Assembly (NCBI GenBank): GCA_030068075.1
Contig: CM057841.1
Location: 32,653,030-32,717,029 of the forward strand
Length of the DNA stretch: 64,000 nt
From: Paguma larvata
Taxonomy: Eukaryota > Chordata > Mammalia > Carnivora > Viverridae
Direction of reading: 5' to 3'
Shown here: positions 1-10,896 of the stretch, one piece after another
How the letters are laid out: each line of letters opens with the position of its first letter
How positions within the stretch are numbered: the stretch's first letter is position 1
Position numbers and translations under genes: made by a program
Notes under the pieces: generated by a model
The model's input: the letters and a program-made list of their open reading frames with translations, nothing else
The model's database searches: none
What the model was told of the DNA's origin: nothing

Positions 1-1520
1 TCAGTAGGAGGAAAAGTTACCAACCCTCTTGGATGGGAGGAGGTGATGAGTTCCCCGCCCCCGTGGGCGTGTACGAGGAAAAGTGTCTGACAGGCTGTCG
101 TCAGGGAGATTCAAGCGTCAGGTGCAGGTTGAACTAGACAGCCTTGACATTCCTGCTACCCCTGAGCTGTGATGAATCTATTTTCAGGATGAAGGGGTGA
201 GTGTTTGAATCAGGTCTTTCTCATTTGTGACCCAGCTTTTCCTGCAGAGAAATTATGTTTATGAGGGTAGAGTTGCTATGGAGACAATTAAAATGACAGA
301 GCCCATGCTTTCTTAAAGCAAAGAAATAGAGACACTGCCTTTAAGAGTATGGCCCCTACTCCCCAACTCCAAAGTCCTGTGCACTTGTTACCCAGTGCTT
401 GCACAGAAACTGGGAGGCTCCTCGGAAAGGAACTTGGCTCCCAAAGACCCAGAGTTGGAGGCCAGTTAGAACAAGGGCAGAGTGACTCTCTGGCCTCTAC
501 GCCCAAGGTGTGCTGTAAGTGGGTGTCAGGAGGCCCGGATGGGGGTTCTGACTAAGGGCTCTTCTCTCAAGCCAGTTCCCACCCAGTATGGAGTCCCCGA
601 CTCTGGGGCCAGTCTCTCTCCTCCTCTCAGCCCAGAACCTCTGTTCCTTCTAAACGGAGGCGGAGCCCGCTAGTCTCTCCTACATTCCCAACAGAAATGG
701 CCTTGCCGTGTCTTTCTGGCTTTTTCTTTCCTTTCCTTTTTTTTTTTTTTTTCTGAGACATTAAGAAACGACCGTTATATATGGCATTCACGGTCGGGAC
801 ATTATTCTGAGACTCGTTTAATATGAAAAGAATTTTCTTCCAGTTAATGCTGTTTGTGTTTCCATTGGGATGCTTTTAAAGCGAGTGCGTGCGCTTAACT
901 TTATAACTGTAACGTCCAGTTAGAATTCGTGGAAGACAATTTCCAAAGTACAGATGAGCTGTTTATAGGCTCTTTTTTTTTTTTTTTCTGAAGGAATCTA
1001 TGTACTTCGGTATGTCAGCCATTCCTGAACCACAGGTGTTTTCGTGGCATTTTTGTGGGCCTCCTGGAGCCATTGGGAGGCAGCTGCTTTTTACTAAACT
1101 TCCTTTAAAGCAAACATTAGAAGCTTCTTCCTTATCTCAGAGGTTCCCACCTCTTCTCTTCCTGTTAGTGACTTCCCTCTCCCTCCTTTGGGTAAATACT
1201 TATCATATCTGGGACCCCGATGATTCATAATCCACCAAAATGAAATGTACAGATGTTTGGGTTTTTTTTTTTTTTTTAAATGGGCCACTTTTCACATCTC
1301 GCTCCTAGGGGCAGTTTATGGCTGATTTTTATTTTGGGGAAAAGATGTACGTACCATCCCTTTTGGCGATGAAACCAAAACTATGCCTTGTCTTTAAACA
1401 CTCGGTCCTCATAATCCTGATGCGAACACCTTGTGTGCATGGACTGGGTTCCCTGGGACACGTTTCTTAAAACAAAAGAGCCAAGCACCCATAGCGTCAT
1501 CGCCGGGGTGGGAGAAATAG
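1..1520. other. Unique non-coding sequence, no gene seen
   Basis: No recognisable gene. Two T-tracts (about 733-751 and 969-987) bracket an AT-rich stretch, and a third T-tract lies at 1261-1277. A short stretch near 110-170 vaguely resembles the core of a MIR-type SINE but is too diverged to call. Open frames here are short and show no family resemblance. Confidence 0.6.
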
Positions 1521-1800
1521 GATTCATTTTTACTTTCATTTTTATGCCTTTCTATGACCTGCGACAACCAGGCACTGGTTTAACAAGAATCAGTATGCCA
1601 CTATATGTTCTTGGGGAAAAAAATGAAACAGACGTATCAGGTGAAAGTCTCCTTTGACCACACCCCTTCCCATCCTGGTTCCCTTGTAAGAGATAGCCAC
1701 TGTTAATCAATGTGGTCTGTATCCTTCCAGATCTTTCCTTTAGTAACTCTCTCTCTGTCTCACACACACACACGTCCATAAGCATCCATGTATTTCTTTA
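1520..1800 (-). mobile_element. Possible ancient L1 3' UTR fragment, inverted
   Basis: The run of text at 1690-1745 (AGATAGCCACTGTTAATCAA followed by a TATCCTTCCAGATC-like phrase) resembles the reverse strand of old L1 3' untranslated regions as I recall them. It is strongly diverged and ends in a short CT/CA tract (1748-1773). The assignment is tentative. Confidence 0.33.
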
Positions 1801-2200
1801 AGAATCAAGGGAAAAAAACACACCTTGAATTTGGTAAAAGTGCAGCGAGGCGTCCTCGCAAATTTTAGAGCAAGAAAGAGTCTGAAAGACCCTGTAGCCG
1901 AACTTGCTCGTTGAACAAACGCGGAGCCGGGTTCCCGCGCGCCTCTCTTCCCACGAAACCTGCGCTGTGATGTGAGCCACATTTTGATATGTGGGGCTTC
2001 AGACGAGCGAGCGGATGTGTAAATACTCGTCTCCCAGGCCTGAGTGTGATTTTTAATAATCGAATATGGAGCTCGAGCCAACATTTTATTCAGGCACTAA
2101 ATTTAAAAGTGGAGCCAGGAGACTTTAAAAAATTTATGATTTCCACAAATGCAGGGAATTTTCCCCCACGATCGCTATCTTAGAACTAAATGGGTAAAAC
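1800..2200. promoter_or_regulatory. Candidate conserved non-coding block
   Basis: No repeat is recognised. From about 2040 the block is AT-rich, with homeodomain-type ATTA/TAAT cores (TTTTTAATAATCG), an ATTTAAAAG run and a TTTATGATTTCC phrase, flanked by GC-rich DNA. Such texture is common in vertebrate enhancers, but conservation could not be tested. Inference only. Confidence 0.25.
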
Positions 2201-2400
2201 CAGCCCTGTGTGGCTTGGCTCTCTTTCCCGGGCTCCGGCTCGGGGGGTGCTGCTGAGGCTCGGGTGAGCTGCCCGGGCGGGGGTCCCTCCAGACGGCGGG
2301 GGCCGGGGCGCTGTGCCCTCTCCCGCCCCCGCCCCAGGCCCAGGAAGGCCTCCGTTATCGTCCCCCTTCCCTCCACACGACCCTCCGAGCGAGCAGCGCC
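2200..2400. promoter_or_regulatory. Short CpG-rich patch
   Basis: CG dinucleotides and runs such as GGCGGGGGCCGGGGCGCTG are visibly dense compared with flanking DNA. There is no TATA box, no open frame of known family and no splice context to make it a promoter. It is shorter than a usual CpG island. Confidence 0.35.
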
Positions 2401-2854
2401 TGAGTGCCCTGTGATAAAGATAGTGTTTCGACTTGAAAGAGTAATTGCTGACACACATTACTGTTTCCCCGGAGGAAATCGGTCCAGACAAATCCTCTCC
2501 AAACCCAGGATGGCAAACTCGGCAGTTTATGGCGGCAGCCTGCTCCGTCGGCTTTTGGTCTCCCTTGTGAAGTCCTTCTGTTTCCTTTTCGAGACTTGTG
2601 TCCAAACACCTGCTGGGCCAAAGAGAACCTCCCGCCTTCTCATCCTGCCGGGCCCATCTCCGGGATCTGTGCCTCCGAGACTTGGGGACAGCTCGGCATC
2701 CCCCTGCGATGCCATTTGGGGGCACTTGGGGAACCCAGCAAAGCCCTCCTGCGAAGGCACCAAGGACTGGGAGCTGGTGGACGGCCTTCCAGCTCAGAAA
2801 GCGGCAGCCCGCTGGACAGACATGACGTTCAAAAGGATTCGTGCTTCCCAGGAC
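2400..2854. other. Unique non-coding sequence
   Basis: No repeat is recognised. The stretch GTAATTGCTGACACACATTA at 2441-2460 and its AT-rich neighbourhood could be regulatory. The 281-codon frame crossing this interval runs on into the inverted L2 and is not a gene. Confidence 0.45.
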
Positions 2855-3152
2855 TCCTTCATTCATTCACGCATTCATTCGACGCACATCTATCAGCCCC
2901 TACTATGTGGCCACGCAAACAAAGAGATCTCAGGTGGTGGTGAGGCCAAGGGAGAAAAAGAAAACAAGGCAAAGAAAAGAGCAAAGGCGGCGGGGTGGAT
3001 TTGTTATTGGATCCGTGCTGGTCAGGAAGGGTCTCATTGTTGGGGTGACACTTGAACAGAGACCAGAAAAGAGTAAGGGTGTAAACCATGCAGGGACCTG
3101 ATGAAAGAACAGCTTGGGGAGTGGGAACAGCAAATGCAAGTTCTGAAACCAC

Positions 3153-3360
3153 GGGGCGCCTGGGAGGCTCAGTGGGTGAAGCGTTCGACCTCAGTGCCCA
3201 TCATGATCCCATGGTTCTTGGGTTCAAGTCCCGCATTGGGCTCTGTGCTGACTGTTCAGAGCCTTGAGGCTGCTTCGGATTCTGTGTCTCCCTCTCTCTC
3301 TGCCCTTCCTCCTCTCATTCTCTGTCTCTCTCTCTCAAAATAAATAAATAAACTTTAAAA
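3153..3360 (+). mobile_element. Felid CAN-SINE (copy 1)
   Basis: Full-length: GGGGCGCCTGGGAGGCTCAG head, GATCCCATGGTTCTTGGGTT B-box region, CT tract, and a tail ending AAATAAATAAATAAACTTT. The imperfect TSDs AGTTCTGAAACCA (3139-3151) and AGTCCTGAGACAA (3361-3373) match at 10 of 13 bases. It sits inside the inverted L2. Confidence 0.95.
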
Positions 3361-3913
3361 AGTCCTGAGACAAGAAGAACAAAGAGGCAACTCTGGCTGG
3401 AGCAGAAAACGTGACAGAGGAAATGGGAAATTACACGGGGGACAGTGAAGGAGCTCCCACTTGGCTCGTAGGCCATTGTTAGGATTTGACTTTTCTCCAA
3501 GTAAGAGAAGAAGTCATTGGAGGGTTTTCGGCAGAGGAATGACAGGATCAGATTCAGATTTTGACAGAATCACACAGACTCCTAGAGTTATAAAGACAAT
3601 GACAGGAGTGGAAGCAAGGAAACCAGCTAGGAGGCCATTGTTGTCATCCTTCTAAGAGATATTGGTGGCTTGGACCAGGTAGGTAGCATGGAGAGGGTGA
3701 GTAAAAGAGGTCCTGATATATATTGAAGGTAGAGTCAACAGGAATTTGGCTTGAATGATTAGGAAAATGGAGGTATTCTCTGCGATGGGGCGATTGCAGA
3801 GGGACCACCAAGGGGTGGTGGATTCGGGATTTTAATTTGGAACGTGCCCAGTTTGCGATGCCTTTTAGACACCCAAGTGGATATATGAGCCTGAAGATCA
3901 AGAGCGAGGTCTC

Positions 3914-4139
3914 GGGGCACCTGGGTGGCTCAGTCAGTTGAGCATCAGACTCTTGATTTCGGCTCAGGTCATGATCTCACGGTTCGTAGTTTCACGCCCT
4001 ACGCTGGGCCCCATACTGATGGCACGGAGCCTGCTTGAGATTCTCTCTCTCTCCCTCTCTCTTGGCTTCTTCCCTGTTCATTCTCTCTCTCTCTCTCTCA
4101 AAATAAAAATAAATAAATTTTATTAAAGAGAGAGAGAGA
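3914..4139 (+). mobile_element. Felid CAN-SINE (copy 2)
   Basis: The head GGGGCACCTGGGTGGCTCAG is intact, and the copy is full-length with a tail that ends in a GA-repeat. The TSD GAGGTCTC occurs at 3906-3913 and again at 4140-4147. It interrupts the same L2 as copy 1. Confidence 0.95.
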
Positions 4140-4677
4140 GAGGTCTCATCTAAAGATATGTTTTAAGATAAAGCCATGATACTGGATGAGTAGCCAGAGG
4201 AGAAAATCAACAAAGGCATGAGTATGACCAAGGAGAAGAAGAGAAGAGTCGAGGAGGGTTAGGGAGGAAGGAAATGAGAAAGAAAGGGAGGGAGGAGCAG
4301 GGTGGTAGACAGAGGGAAGGAATCTGAGAACTGAGTCCAGGAATGTCCTGACATTTAACAATTGGGGAGATCATGGAAGGTCTCCAATTAAGAAAGCATT
4401 TCCATCGTTGGAGGGGGAGCTCCAGGCAGCGTGGTCTCCTAGAAGCCAACAAAGTGCTTCCTGAAGTAGAGGACGATCAGTGATGTTGCACACTGAAGAG
4501 GAGCTAAGTACGATGGTATCTGAGACTTGGCCATGGCTTTAACAATACGACCTTGAAAGTGGAGAGGAGCCTGATTGGACTGGGTTCAACAGTGAATAGA
4601 GAAAGCTCAAGTGAAGATAATGAGAAGAGGCAGTTATTTGGGGGAGCTTAGTGTGAAACTCCATAACATCAAATCTT

Positions 4678-4910
4678 GGGTGACAGCTGGGTGGCTTGGT
4701 CGGTTGAGCTTCTGAGTCTTGATTCTGGCTCAGGGCATGATCTCGCGGTTTGTGAGATTGAGTCCTGTTTCCATAATGACAACACAGAGCCTTCTTGGGA
4801 TTCTCTCTCTTCCTCTCTCTCTCTCTATCCCTCTCCTTCACTCTCTGCCCATCTCCCCTGCTCGCACTCTTTCTCTCAAAAGAAAGAAATAGAAACTAAA
4901 AAAAAAAAAA
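4678..4910 (+). mobile_element. Felid CAN-SINE (copy 3), diverged
   Basis: The head is degraded (GGGTGACAGCTGGGTGGCTT), but the CAGGGCATGATCTCGCGGTT body, long CT tract and A12 tail are clear. No clean TSD was found. It abuts the 5'-ward end of the inverted L2 and appears older than copies 1 and 2 by its divergence. Confidence 0.9.
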
Positions 4911-5384
4911 GAAACAACCTTGGTGTGGCAAAAAGGCCACTCAGTGCCTACGTGGATGGCCATGAAGGCACAAGACCCAAGGCATCCCATGCCTGTGGGC
5001 CTATGCTCGAGATTTTGCCAAATGCCCATACTTCACTCAAGCATTTTTTTTTTTAATAGAAAGGGCATTTCTATAAGGTACAGTGTCTCTAGGGCCCTCT
5101 TTTCTTTTCACTAGAAAAACTCCTACCGTCCAAATGAAACTAGCCATCTAACTGTCCAGTGAAGAGCCTCTTCCGGGTTTGCTCCTCGTTACTGGGGTTT
5201 GGAGGATTCCGTAACTCTTGCTTATAGCTGTAGAGACTTTTGAACAATCCGAATATTTTTCGAATCAATGACGAAAGAAAAAATACCTGGTCTTCAACAA
5301 TTCATTTCTATAAAGGATCGCGGTCCAGGTGTCGGGCTCCTAACGGTCATTTCTTTGATCGCTTAAAGGCCACAAAGTGCTGTG
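4911..5384. other. Unique non-coding sequence
   Basis: No recognised repeat or gene. A T-run lies at 5045-5054. The segment 5225-5330 is AT-rich with a CG-containing AATATTTTTCGAATCAATGA phrase that might be regulatory. Confidence 0.5.
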
Positions 5385-5570
5385 TTTTCACACTTCACAT
5401 CCTCCCGGCTGATCGTCACGGCCGTCTAAGATGGCAAGACCACTCATCTCCATTTCACAGAGCAAGAAATGGAGGGTTATAGAGAGGAGAGATTTGTCCA
5501 AAGTTATTCCAAAAGGAAACGGGGAGCCTTCGTGCGGCACCACTTCTGGCTCCAAACTCCAAGGGTCTCC
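5385..5570 (-). mobile_element. MIR fragment, inverted
   Basis: Inverted MIR core phrases are visible: ATCTCCATTTCACAGAGCAA (5447) corresponds to the reverse of the TTTGCTC...GGGGATAAT core, followed by a GAGAGGAGAGATTTGTCCAA stretch. Strongly diverged. Confidence 0.6.
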
Positions 5571-6114
5571 CGAGGCTTCCCAACACCTGCCTGCTGCAGA
5601 ATGGACGGACACAGCACTTGAGGGTGAGGCAGGCGGTGAGAATTTCTTACTGGATGTTTTCCCTGCGCTGAGTGGATTTTTCCACCGAAGTGGATTTCCA
5701 GGGATACCGGAGCGGCTTCTTGTGCCCAAATCTGCTTCATGGGCTCACTCTGGGTCGACATGGAAACCCATCTCCAAATGCCTCTTCGGGTTCTCGGAAA
5801 CCAGGAGGGCTCGCCGCATTTTTAGCACTCCACCTGACCCGCTCGCTTGCCCTTATCTTTTACAAATGTTTAGTGATGGTTGCCAAGACTTCCCACCAAC
5901 CATTTGGACAATGAGTCCAGTGACTAATTGGCAAACAATGTTTCCAGAGCCTTGATATACCACCGCGCTATTCTGATGGAAGACTGCCCAGGCATGCTAA
6001 GTCCTAATGGGAGTGGGTCCGTGTTGTCTTTGACCTCACATCCAAAGTTCTCGGTTTTGAATATTATTAACATGCAGACATTGGATATGGATTTATTTTG
6101 ATCAACGAGCTACA
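5570..6114. other. Unique non-coding sequence
   Basis: No repeat or gene recognised. The 174-codon frame in this interval has no family resemblance and overlaps the MIR relic. Confidence 0.5.
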
Positions 6115-6515
6115 ACCATTGTGCTATTGAAACACGAGCAGACAGACGTCCACAGATAAAGAGAAAGTTCAGAAAGAAACTCGAATTTACATATTCATTT
6201 GTTTGATAAAGAAGGATTTCCAATAAGGTCGGAAATTAATAATGACTTAATGAAGTCGTGCCAAAGAGATTGATTGACTATTTAGAAAGTACAAGGTTGG
6301 AGCCTCACCTCACTTCCCATACCAAATAAATCCCAGTCCAATTAAAGACGTAAGTGTGAAACTAAAACAAAGCAAGAAATAGACCTGAGGATAAGGAGGT
6401 TTTTTTCCTCTGACCTTGAACTGGAGACGCGCTTTGTAAATACCCACACGATGAAAGGAGCCGTGTATGAAAATGTTAATGGTTTGACGACTTAAAATAC
6501 TTTGTTTTTGTTAAA
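6115..6515 (+). mobile_element. Ancient L1 fragment (end of ORF2 region)
   Basis: GCCTCACCTCACTTCCCATA (6302) followed by a CAATTAAAGACGTAAGTGTG phrase (6339) and GATAAGGAGG matches the order of the conserved L1 ORF2 C-terminal coding text (Pro-Tyr-Leu-Thr, Lys-Asp-Leu-Asn). The reading frame is broken throughout; this is a dead 5'-truncated relic. Confidence 0.6.
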
Positions 6516-6741
6516 ATAGAGCCCTGCTCTCCTTGGCCTTTCCCCACCCTTCCTGCCAAAACCCCTTTCCACTCCTCTCCTCTGTCGCTGAGGCCTTCTG
6601 GGATCTAAGGTGCGCGGGGTGGAAAACTATTCAGTCATCTTGAGAAACCAGAGACCAGAGTCATCTTGGGGACCCAGAGACCCAGACAGGGGAAGCAGCT
6701 GGCCTCAGAACACACAGCTGAAGAGCAGCGAACAGCTAGGC
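6515..6741. other. Unique sequence before MIR
   Basis: Nothing recognised. GC-rich from 6520 to 6600, with no open frame of interest. Confidence 0.4.
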
Positions 6742-6932
6742 TCCCCGGGTTGGAATCTCAGCTCTGACGCTTGCCAGCTGTGTGTCCCTGGGCAAACCAC
6801 CTTCGCTCTCTGAGCTTGGACGTCTTCATCTGCAAAGGAGCGGGAAACAATATCGCCCCAGGGGTTTGTTATGAGGATTAGAGGAACGAACCAGCAACAG
6901 CAGCCAGCCCACGGCACGTGTTCAGTAAATGT
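6742..6932 (+). mobile_element. MIR element
   Basis: The order of MIR landmarks is preserved: TTGGAATCTCAGCTCTGACG, GCTGTGTGTCCCTGGGCAAA, CTTCATCTGCAAAGGAGCGG, GTTATGAGGATTAGAGGAAC and GTTCAGTAAATGTTA. Nearly complete. Confidence 0.88.
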
Positions 6933-7089
6933 TAAGTTTGTAGTCAGGCTGGGGTCAGCCTTACCTTATCGTAGGGGACAGGACTTACGTGATACACACC
7001 CTCACGGTGGTAGGCGCCAGTGAGGGCGTGAAGCCCTCAACCAATACCTACTTTAGACAGAAGCCGAGTAATTGTGCACGCTGCCGTTC

Positions 7090-7200
7090 CTTTTAGATTT
7101 ATTCTTTTCTCTTAGCCTCGCGACAGCGGGACGCGAACAGGGCAGACGGAAATTGTCCCCATTTCAAAGACGGTAAGTTTCACACCGAAACCTTAAACCT
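7090..7200 (-). mobile_element. MIR fragment, inverted
   Basis: TGTCCCCATTTCAAAGACGG (7157) is the reverse of the MIR core, preceded by a CTCTTAGCCTCGCGACAGCG stretch standing for the CTCACAACAACCC segment. Confidence 0.6.
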
Positions 7201-7234
7201 GCCCACTCACCCGGGCGCTAGCTATGGTGCACCA

Positions 7235-7445
7235 GCTGCTGTCATCTGAAGCCTCCGTTTACAGAGCCTGTTCTGTACCCAACCCAGCACTAATGCTGCG
7301 CGTGTATCATCTCATCTAATCCTCAGAACAATACCGTGGAAGAGCCAAGTGTTACACATAAAGAAACCATGGCCCGGAAGGGTTAGGGGACTTAGCCCAA
7401 GGTGGCGCAGGTCACACAGAATGAAATCCCTCTTCAAATGAAGGC
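7235..7445 (-). mobile_element. MIR element, inverted
   Basis: CATCTCATCTAATCCTCAGA (7307) then AAAGAAACCATGGCCCGGAA and TAGCCCAAGGTGGCGCAGGT (7393) follow the reverse MIR order. The TGTACCCAACCCAGCACTAA stretch covers the 3' end of the element. Confidence 0.8.
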
Positions 7446-7499
7446 CCGCGTGATGACATAACCCTGGTTCCTCACCACCGTTCGAAACCTGGAGAGACA

Positions 7500-7620
7500 C
7501 CGGGATGCATGAGACCCCATTCTTGCCTTCGAGGAGTCAACAGTCCACTTCAGGGAGACCGCATGGCGGCAGCTAGGCAGTACCAGGACTTGGACCCAGG
7601 CTGTCTGATTGGGGTTCCCA
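7500..7620 (-). mobile_element. Possible L2/MIR relic, inverted
   Basis: TGCCTTCGAGGAGTCAACAG followed by TTCAGGGAGACCG resembles the inverted L2 tail region (CATGGAGCTTACAGTCTAGT-like). GGACTTGGACCCAGGCTGTC resembles the inverted MIR head. Both are short. Confidence 0.4.
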
Positions 7621-7789
7621 CGTCGTCCTGCCGATTAGCAGGGAAACGATCATGCTAAAACACTAAAGGAAATTAAGCTCCTGAAATAACAGTACAGAAA
7701 GGAATCACTGCGGACCTACCAAAACAAAAGCCCCAGGCCAGGCCATGCGGAAGCCACAGAAATGAAGCCATTAATTATTGACACCCAGG

Positions 7790-8100
7790 GGGGTCCAACC
7801 AACACGTACTGAGACCGTGACGTGTGCCGAGCGCTTTTCTAAACGCTGCGAGGACTCAAGCCACATCTCACCAAAGAGTTCGCAAAAAAGGCCGGGGAGA
7901 AGAGACCTAGGTAGGCAACTAGACACGTAGTCATTAAAGACGAAAGTTCTTATTCAGGGAAAGGGTTGTTCGGCTCCCCGGTTCCAAGACAACAGATCCG
8001 GGGTCTCTGCCCTCAAAACACTCAAGACCTTTTTGAGGAGACCAGACCCCCAGATCACCAAGAGAAGCGTTCAGAGATAAAAGCAGGTAGCGTCGACGAT
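7790..8100 (-). mobile_element. L2 3' end, inverted
   Basis: CCAACACGTACTGAGACCGT, TGTGCCGAGCGCTTTTCTAA and ACGCTGCGAGGACTCAAGCC (7796-7862) follow the reverse of the L2 3' end phrase order. Homology fades after about 7940. Confidence 0.5.
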
Positions 8101-8480
8101 TGAGGGAAGGCAGTAAAGGAATTGCCAAGGGAGGAATTCGAACAAAGCATGCTTCTGGAACTTTCCTGGCTGGGGGAGGTTTCTTCCTACAGGCTTCGAA
8201 GCCCAGGCTGGTAAAGCTGTGGCTGAAATCCATAGTTAGTTATTATTTTCCTGTTGTTTCAAATGAAAACTCGAACAAGAAATGAGGTCAGAACGATGTG
8301 GTCCTCTCTCCCTCCCTGCCCTTCCTCCCCCATTCTCCGTCTTACACACCATGGCCCTTCCAGACCGCCTGTTCCCACAGAACCCCGAGTCTCGTGGAAA
8401 TTGAGGCAGGGAGAAACTGAGAGGGCATGTTCCTTTAGCCTTGCCTGCCCCTTCCCCAAATCACTCCTGACCCCGCTGTA
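8100..8480. other. Unique non-coding sequence
   Basis: No repeat or gene recognised; moderately GC-rich with short overlapping frames only. Confidence 0.5.
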
Positions 8481-9090
8481 AGGAGACCATATTGAAAATA
8501 GTCCAAAATAATCCCATCAAAACATGAATCAAAAAGTCGCGGTTCCTGGACATGTTTTTAAAATTGCCTAGTTGCATGCAAGTCCCTCCAGTGCTCGAAG
8601 GACTTTAATAAAATTGATTTTCTGAGTATAGCCTTTTAGCAGCTACTGTATAAGCTTGAAATATGAACCCTTCATTGTTGAAAGTGTTTCATTTTTGCCC
8701 TGCTACTAATGATGAAGGGAGAGTGTGGGTTCGGAATTCTCCATGGCTGACATTCACATAATTAAATAGCGTTAATAATAAAGCTTTGCAGATTTTAAAC
8801 AAACTGGCACAGAAGTGGTGTAGTTGGCCATATTTCATTTAGAGACCAGAGCAATTAGCCCTTAATGAAGAGTACACAGCAGCATATGAGGAAGTTATTT
8901 CTCCCTGTCGTTTATTTGCCAACTCACAAAAGGCGACATTTCCATTCTGCTGATTGAAAATGATTCTCAGGATTTCTTCGGAAGGCCTCTTAAGTAATTG
9001 CATTGTGAAACTTAGAAATAAATAAATAAAGCGACAGAGAAGAACATTAATTGCTTTTAATACCCGCAGTCTAATTTCAGCCAAGCTTCG
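8480..9090. promoter_or_regulatory. Candidate conserved non-coding element
   Basis: A long AT-rich, repeat-free block. It is rich in homeodomain-like cores: CACATAATTAAATAGCG and GTTAATAATAAAG (8755-8783), GCAATTAGCCCTTAATGAAG (8850), AAGTAATTGCATTG (8992) and CATTAATTGCTTTTAATACC (9046). An NF1-like half site TTGCCAAC occurs near 8928. No frame is open. The texture suggests a developmental enhancer; function is inferred and untested. Confidence 0.4.
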
Positions 9091-9611
9091 CAGGCGGGTG
9101 GCTCTTGGCTGTCACAGCCCTACAACGATGCATCAAAAATAGAAGGCTCATCACGGGTGATATATTTAGAGCTGATGTTTTTCTTTTATAATTTGTTCCC
9201 AGACACGTTGCTACTCCTCCCTGTGAACTGATGTGCGGTGTGTGTGTGGGGAGAGGGGGGCGCGTTATAGAGGATTCTGAGGCGGGGTGACTACAAGGTT
9301 GTTGCCAAAGGAAAATGACAATGCTTGTCCCGAAGGAGAGACCAGAAAAAGAGCTGTCCAACTGTCAAGGTTGCGAACGACAAAGAAACACTTATCCTTT
9401 TACGGTCTTCCCCGAGGCTCTCCGGCAGAAGACAAAATCATTTTTTTAAAGGGAGGTGGGTTCTAGAACAATTTTTGCACACTTAAATATTACTTCTGAC
9501 CCTTCAGGGCTCCATCTTCTCATCCGCAAATTACACGGAAGAAAAGAAAGGCAGGAAACATTGACTTCACTAGACAAAGTCTAAAAATCACCCTTTGGGG
9601 CGGGGGAGGGG
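9090..9611. other. Unique non-coding sequence
   Basis: No recognised repeat. A GT/GGGG-rich strip lies at 9235-9262. AT-rich from 9160 to 9200 and 9430 to 9495. No gene seen. Confidence 0.45.
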
Positions 9612-9745
9612 GTGCTGTCAAACATACAGATTCCCAGTCTCCACGCGGCATCTACTGAATCGAAGTTTCCAAAGGACAGGGGTTCGGAATCCCAGCCTTT
9701 GTGAACGCAGGCTAGGTAATCTTGAGTGTCTGGTAAGTCTGGGAA
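9612..9745. mobile_element. MER5-like hAT fragment
   Basis: CTGTCAAACATACAGATTCC, TCTACTGAATCGAAGTTTCC and CTAGGTAATCTTGAGTGTCT follow the order of MER5-type non-autonomous hAT-Charlie elements (acagattcctgg, ctgattcag, aggtgat). The parent family is near-palindromic, so the strand is left open. Confidence 0.5.
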
Positions 9746-10680
9746 ACACGTACTCGGGGGTCTCTGGACCCTTCAATTCCATAGCTGTTAACAGACTTGG
9801 CGGTGGCCATGCTGCAGTGCATTGTGGGAGTGGGCAAGAGCTGCCTGTGTGGGGCCGAGTGCGGAAACCACAGGCCCCAGCTTCAGAAAGCCCTTCCAAC
9901 CCGTCTACGGTGTCCCCATCAAGGGCACAATTTACCCTTCACTGTGACTCAGAACGAGCAAACTGTTATGCTGAAAAAAATCTCCAGGCCCAAGAAGGAG
10001 CCTCTCCTGCCCTGAGGTGGGGGGGAGCCCATCAGCCCATCAGCAAACGGACGCTGAGATAACTTTCACGCCCCCGTAAATGTCCCACTAGATGAGACAC
10101 AGTATATCCAGTCGGCCAAGCCCCGGACACCAAACCAGCTCTGTCTATACTCACTTCTTTGTTCCTTATTCATCCTCTAGTCTTCTCTTCCTCATTCTCT
10201 ACTCCTCATCCTGTGAAGTTCCTGCTTTCTGCCTCTATTGTGCTGTTCACTCAACCCTTGGAAACGGGGCCACAGACTCCCCGGCTATAGAATGAAATGG
10301 GTGAGCCAGACACCTAGGGCCCCTTCAGGCTCTGACGTTGCAGGTCGTAAGGCTTGGTGGCTTGGCTGAGGGACGGTCCTGGCTTCTGCTCGGAGAGCCC
10401 AACCCAATTCTGCCTTGCAGGAAGGGCCTGGGGCAAGGGCCTGGGTTTGCCCTTCTGGTGAATTCCAGATGGGTGGAACAGCAGCAGGCCTACTCCAGGG
10501 GGCCACTGCCGAATCCACTTCCAGGTGTCTTAGGAATTAGACGCAGTCTCAAAAGCTGAGAAATCGGGTCGTTTTTGTTTGTTCGTTTGTTTTTTCTTCA
10601 ATAGACTGGTCTTCTGAATGAAGAAACGTTAAGAACAGCCGAACCTGCCTTTAAACACGTTCATCGTTTATGACCAGTTA
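9746..10680. other. Unique non-coding sequence with a faint MIR-like end
   Basis: A GCATTGTGGGAG phrase at 9819-9830 resembles part of a ZNF143-type site. A CCTTCAGGCTCTGACGTTGC stretch near 10322 resembles the end of some MIR copies. T-rich simple sequence at 10570-10600. No gene. Confidence 0.4.
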
Positions 10681-10810
10681 ACCTCTCCCCGAGCCCTCTT
10701 GCACGCTCACTGGTAGGACACGGTCCCTATAACCCAGATCACCGGGTCCAAGCACCTCAGTCGGCACACAGAACGTACTCAATACGCGTCAGGCGAACTG
10801 ACCGAGCTAT
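10680..10810 (+). mobile_element. Possible L2/MIR 3' end
   Basis: GTCGGCACACAGAACGTACT then CAATACGCGTCAGGCGAACT reads like the usual GGCACACAGTAGGTACTCAATAAATATTTGTTGAA phrase with many substitutions. Confidence 0.42.
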
Positions 10811-10896
10811 TAATCATTTATTTAATGTTTCGCTGTGCTAAATACTTTCCAAGAATGTTATCATTAAACCTCACCGGCATCCTTTGAGGTAGGTAG
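10810..10896 (-). mobile_element. MIR fragment, inverted, cut by an L1
   Basis: CTGTGCTAAATACTTTCCAA, TTATCATTAAACCTCACCGG and CTTTGAGGTAGGTAGG match the reversed MIR 3' half. It stops at a short (AGGT)n run (10887-10902), where inverted L1 text begins. Confidence 0.65.

Larger units (their letters stand above)
2855..4675 (-). mobile_element. Inverted L2 element, carrying inserted SINEs
   Basis: The left end carries CATTCATTCACGCATTCATT, the reverse of the L2 tail. Then come recognisable inverted L2 phrases: GGTGACACTTGAACAGAGACC (split here as 20 bases plus C, near 3045), TCATTGGAGGGTTTTCGGCA (3513), GGTGGCTTGGACCAGGTAGG (3664) and AGCCTGATTGGACTGGGTTC (4568). The element is about 1.4 kb without its two internal SINEs; a third SINE abuts the far end. 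It is ancient and not active. Confidence 0.85.

Noticed and set aside
2210..3055. 281-codon open frame on the + strand
   Set aside because: It runs from a CpG-rich patch into an inverted L2 and has no recognisable domain, so composition explains it.
9819..9830. ZNF143-like GCATTGTGGGAG
   Set aside because: Only part of the long consensus is present and it is not beside a promoter.
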